From positions 1 to 5,737 of the forward strand of contig CAVDMV010000038.1 of NCBI GenBank assembly GCA_963610315.1: DNA of 5,737 nt. Direction: 5' to 3'. Numbering within the stretch: the first letter of the stretch is position 1; every line of letters starts with the position of its first letter. Below are positions 4,319 through 5,737 of this stretch, piece by piece. Below the pieces are notes generated by a model. That model was not told the origin of the DNA and made no database searches. It saw only the letters and a list, made by a program, of their open reading frames with translations. A program made the position numbers and the translations under genes. The stretch is from UBA3210 sp963610315 (GTDB lineage Bacteria > Bacillota_I > Bacilli_A > RFN20 > CAG-449).

Positions 4319-4951
4319 TTATATATTTTTAACAAAACTAAAATTATCAATATATTTATCTTTCCAATTTAATTTTTCATAAGCAAAATTATTAAATCCA
4401 TTCTTTTCATAGAATTTATAGTTACCTTGAGTATTAGTTATTAAAGCTAATTCAGATGCACCTTGAGCTTTACAATACGGAAGTAAGGAATCATTAATCA
4501 TTTTACTTCCAAGGCCTTGGCCTTTATAAAGAGGATTTACCGCAAGTAATTCAATATACCATGCATCATTATGCTTTTCTTCACATGCTTTATGTGTAAT
4601 ATTAGAGATATTAAAAAAATCAATTAGTCTTCTAAATCCTACAGGAAATAATAAACTAATACCACCTGAAACAATATAATTCCAAAGGCTTATTCTTTTA
4701 ATGTTTGGATTTTGTAAAAGAGCAACAGAAACAATATTTCCATCCTTTACACCTACAAAGCATTTATGCTTTCTAGCATTTGCTCTTATATGAACCTTAT
4801 TTAATTTAGCTATATAAGAAATAAAATCTTCTCTACTCTTAAATTTATCTCTAAATGTTAAGGTATACATTGGATATTCACCAAAAGATTCAGCTACCAT
4901 TTTAGCTATCTCTTTTAATTCACTATTATATGCTTCTCTATATTCTATCAT
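4319..4951 (-). CDS. GNAT family N-acetyltransferase
   Basis: The protein has 210 aa, long for a single GNAT domain but normal for this subgroup. Motif A is clear at residues 133-150: IELLAVNPLYKGQGLGSKM, with the acetyl-CoA pyrophosphate-binding loop K143-G-Q-G-L-G148. Motif B follows with NYKFYEKNGFNNF (177-189), where Y181 is in the usual position of the general acid. The N-terminus (REAYNSELKEIAKMVAESF) is the standard first strand and helix. Residues 90-112 are moderately hydrophobic and may be a structural insert and not a membrane anchor. ATG 4951 has AGGAGG 8 nt upstream. The substrate is unknown; a small molecule, drug or polyamine is possible. It is divergent from a TetR regulator, which suggests inducible control by a toxic or metabolic ligand (inference). 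No strong terminator was found downstream. Confidence 0.92.
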   Translation of the reverse strand: MIEYREAYNSELKEIAKMVAESFGEYPMYTLTFRDKFKSREDFISYIAKLNKVHIRANARKHKCFVGVKDGNIVSVALLQNPNIKRISLWNYIVSGGISLLFPVGFRRLIDFFNISNITHKACEEKHNDAWYIELLAVNPLYKGQGLGSKMINDSLLPYCKAQGASELALITNTQGNYKFYEKNGFNNFAYEKLNWKDKYIDNFSFVKNI

Positions 4952-4974
4952 TCAATTATCCTCCTATATTACAT

Positions 4975-5092
4975 TTATGAACAAGTGTTTACTATCAAAC
5001 ACGTGTTTAGTATAATATAGATATATTGATTTACAATGAACGCTTTAAGCTAACCTGTTCATTAATGAAATATTAAGTTATTGTGTTCATAA
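4975..5092. promoter_or_regulatory. divergent promoter and operator region of the GNAT and TetR genes
   Basis: Plus-strand promoter for the TetR gene: TTTACT (4988-4993), 17 bp, TATAAT (5011-5016). Minus-strand promoter for the GNAT gene: TTGTAA (5036-5031), 16 bp, TATACT (5014-5009). The two -10 boxes overlap. The 12-bp palindrome AAACACGTGTTT (4997-5008) lies in the spacer of the plus promoter and at the expected start of the GNAT transcript. GTGTTTA occurs twice, 18 bp apart (4985 and 5003). A second 12-bp palindrome, TTCATTAATGAA, lies at 5058-5069, and the region is bracketed by inverted TTATGAACA (4975-4983) and TGTTCATAA (5084-5092). This is the expected layout for TetR autorepression with joint control of the neighbour. 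Confidence 0.7.
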
Positions 5093-5106
5093 TTGGAGTA
5101 GTAAAA

Positions 5107-5661
5107 ATGAATGATAGACGTAATCTAAAGACTGAAAAAATAATTAGAGATATATTCTTAAATCTTTTAAAGACAAAAGATATAAATAAAATTAGTGTCG
5201 CGGAAATATCAAGACTTGCTGACATCGGTAGAGGCACATTTTATTTACATTATGCAGATGTTTATGATTTATATGAAAATATTGAACGTGAGGTAATAGA
5301 TGATTTAAAAAATATGTTTAAAACATCATTTCCAACTACTAATTCAACTAACAGTTTAAAATTATCTAATTCATTAGTAACTTATATTGAAAATAATAAA
5401 GATTTATTTAAAGTATTAATACATTCTAATATTGGTAACACCATGAATAAAATAAAAAGAAGTTTCTATAATGAAGTTTATGATGAGAATACAATAGTCT
5501 CCCCTTCACTTAATAAACAATATAGTTTAACTGAATCGATTTTTGTTGTTTCTGGTATTATTGGTACATTAGAAAAATGGATCTTAGATGATTTTAAGGT
5601 ATCAGGAGAAAATATGGCTAAAATGATAAATACAATCATTTTAAAAATAAATAACAATTAA
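5107..5661 (+). CDS. TetR/AcrR family transcriptional regulator
   Basis: The protein has 184 aa from ATG 5107, chosen because TTGGAG lies 8 nt upstream; the in-frame GTG at 5083 lies within an inverted repeat and lacks a ribosome site. The N-terminal TetR HTH spans about residues 8-55: TEKIIRDIFLNLLKTKDI, then ISVAEISRLADIGRGTFYLH with the typical G-x-FYxHY recognition helix. The remaining helices form a ligand-binding and dimerisation domain, ending GIIGTLEKWILDDFKVSGEN, a pattern common in Firmicutes TetR proteins with the TetR_C type C-terminus. Its ligand is unknown. It is transcribed away from the GNAT gene and probably represses both through the palindromes between them. It is AT-rich like the GNAT gene, consistent with the two moving as a pair. 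Confidence 0.92.
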   Translation: MNDRRNLKTEKIIRDIFLNLLKTKDINKISVAEISRLADIGRGTFYLHYADVYDLYENIEREVIDDLKNMFKTSFPTTNSTNSLKLSNSLVTYIENNKDLFKVLIHSNIGNTMNKIKRSFYNEVYDENTIVSPSLNKQYSLTESIFVVSGIIGTLEKWILDDFKVSGENMAKMINTIILKINNN

Positions 5662-5689
5662 TTAATAAGTTAACTAACATCATAAATTT

Positions 5690-5729
5690 TGTAAAAGAAC
5701 AAAAGCACTCACCGATTGGTAAATGCTTT
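5690..5729 (-). terminator. minus-strand intrinsic terminator of a gene beyond the right edge
   Basis: On the minus strand AAAGCATTTACC (5729-5718) pairs with GGTGAGTGCTTT (5713-5702) around a 4-nt loop. All 12 positions pair, two as U·G. On the plus strand those two positions would be C·A mismatches. A T-rich tail, TTTTGTTCTTTT, follows on the minus strand, while no T-tract follows on the plus strand. It therefore belongs to a gene reading leftward from outside the window, convergent with the TetR gene. Confidence 0.65.
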
Positions 5730-5737
5730 CTCTCATT

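Noticed and set aside
5083..5106. Eight-codon N-terminal extension of the TetR protein from GTG 5083.
   Set aside because: TTGGAG is correctly placed for ATG 5107, and the extension overlaps an inverted repeat.

Overview
The window looks like an accessory region of a low-GC Firmicute (Bacillota). Shine-Dalgarno sites are strong (AGGAGG type), intrinsic terminators end in T-tracts, and TGA is used as a stop codon, so the code is the standard one rather than the mycoplasma code. The left gene set resembles the regulatory or mobilisation module of a Firmicutes integrative/conjugative element. Genus cannot be fixed from the sequence; an Erysipelotrichia-like or related low-GC lineage is a guess.

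Left block (1-2345, all genes on the minus strand). In transcription order it holds an HTH-type regulator (1816-2220), a terminator, a probable 25-aa small ORF (1577-1654) coupled to a sigma-70-like HTH protein of the ICE type (943-1554), a 58-aa protein with a hairpin just before its ribosome binding site (683-859), a 120-bp region of interlocked inverted repeats (560-679), and a ribbon-helix-helix-like protein (74-514). A 13-bp operator-like motif occurs twice, on either side of the probable sigma-gene promoter. Inference: the HTH protein and/or the sigma-like protein control expression of a mobile-element module, and the 560-679 region is a cis-acting DNA site (oriT- or partition-like) or a structured RNA.

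Middle block (2419-4170). This part is AT-rich and shows decay. A DUF4143-type ATPase (2493-3767, extended frame to 3836) carries an in-frame TAA at codon 9 of its natural N-terminus. Beside it lie a 33-bp-period repeat array that resembles an insertion-sequence end without a transposase, and a short C-terminal scrap of a tyrosine recombinase (4030-4170). The HTH gene at 1816-2220 is damaged in a similar way: its promoter, ribosome binding site and first ATGs are out of frame with the body of the gene across a run of seven A. From 4171 to 4318 I see only AT-rich sequence with no convincing feature.

Right block (4319-5737). A GNAT acetyltransferase (minus) and a TetR-family regulator (plus) diverge from a shared 155-bp region with overlapping promoters and several palindromes, a classic autoregulated pair. 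A minus-strand terminator at the right edge closes a gene lying outside the window.

No complete new defence or mobile system can be demonstrated. The best leads are the interlocked repeats, the twin 13-bp operator motif with the coupled small ORF, and the two regulatory or ATPase genes disrupted at their 5' ends.
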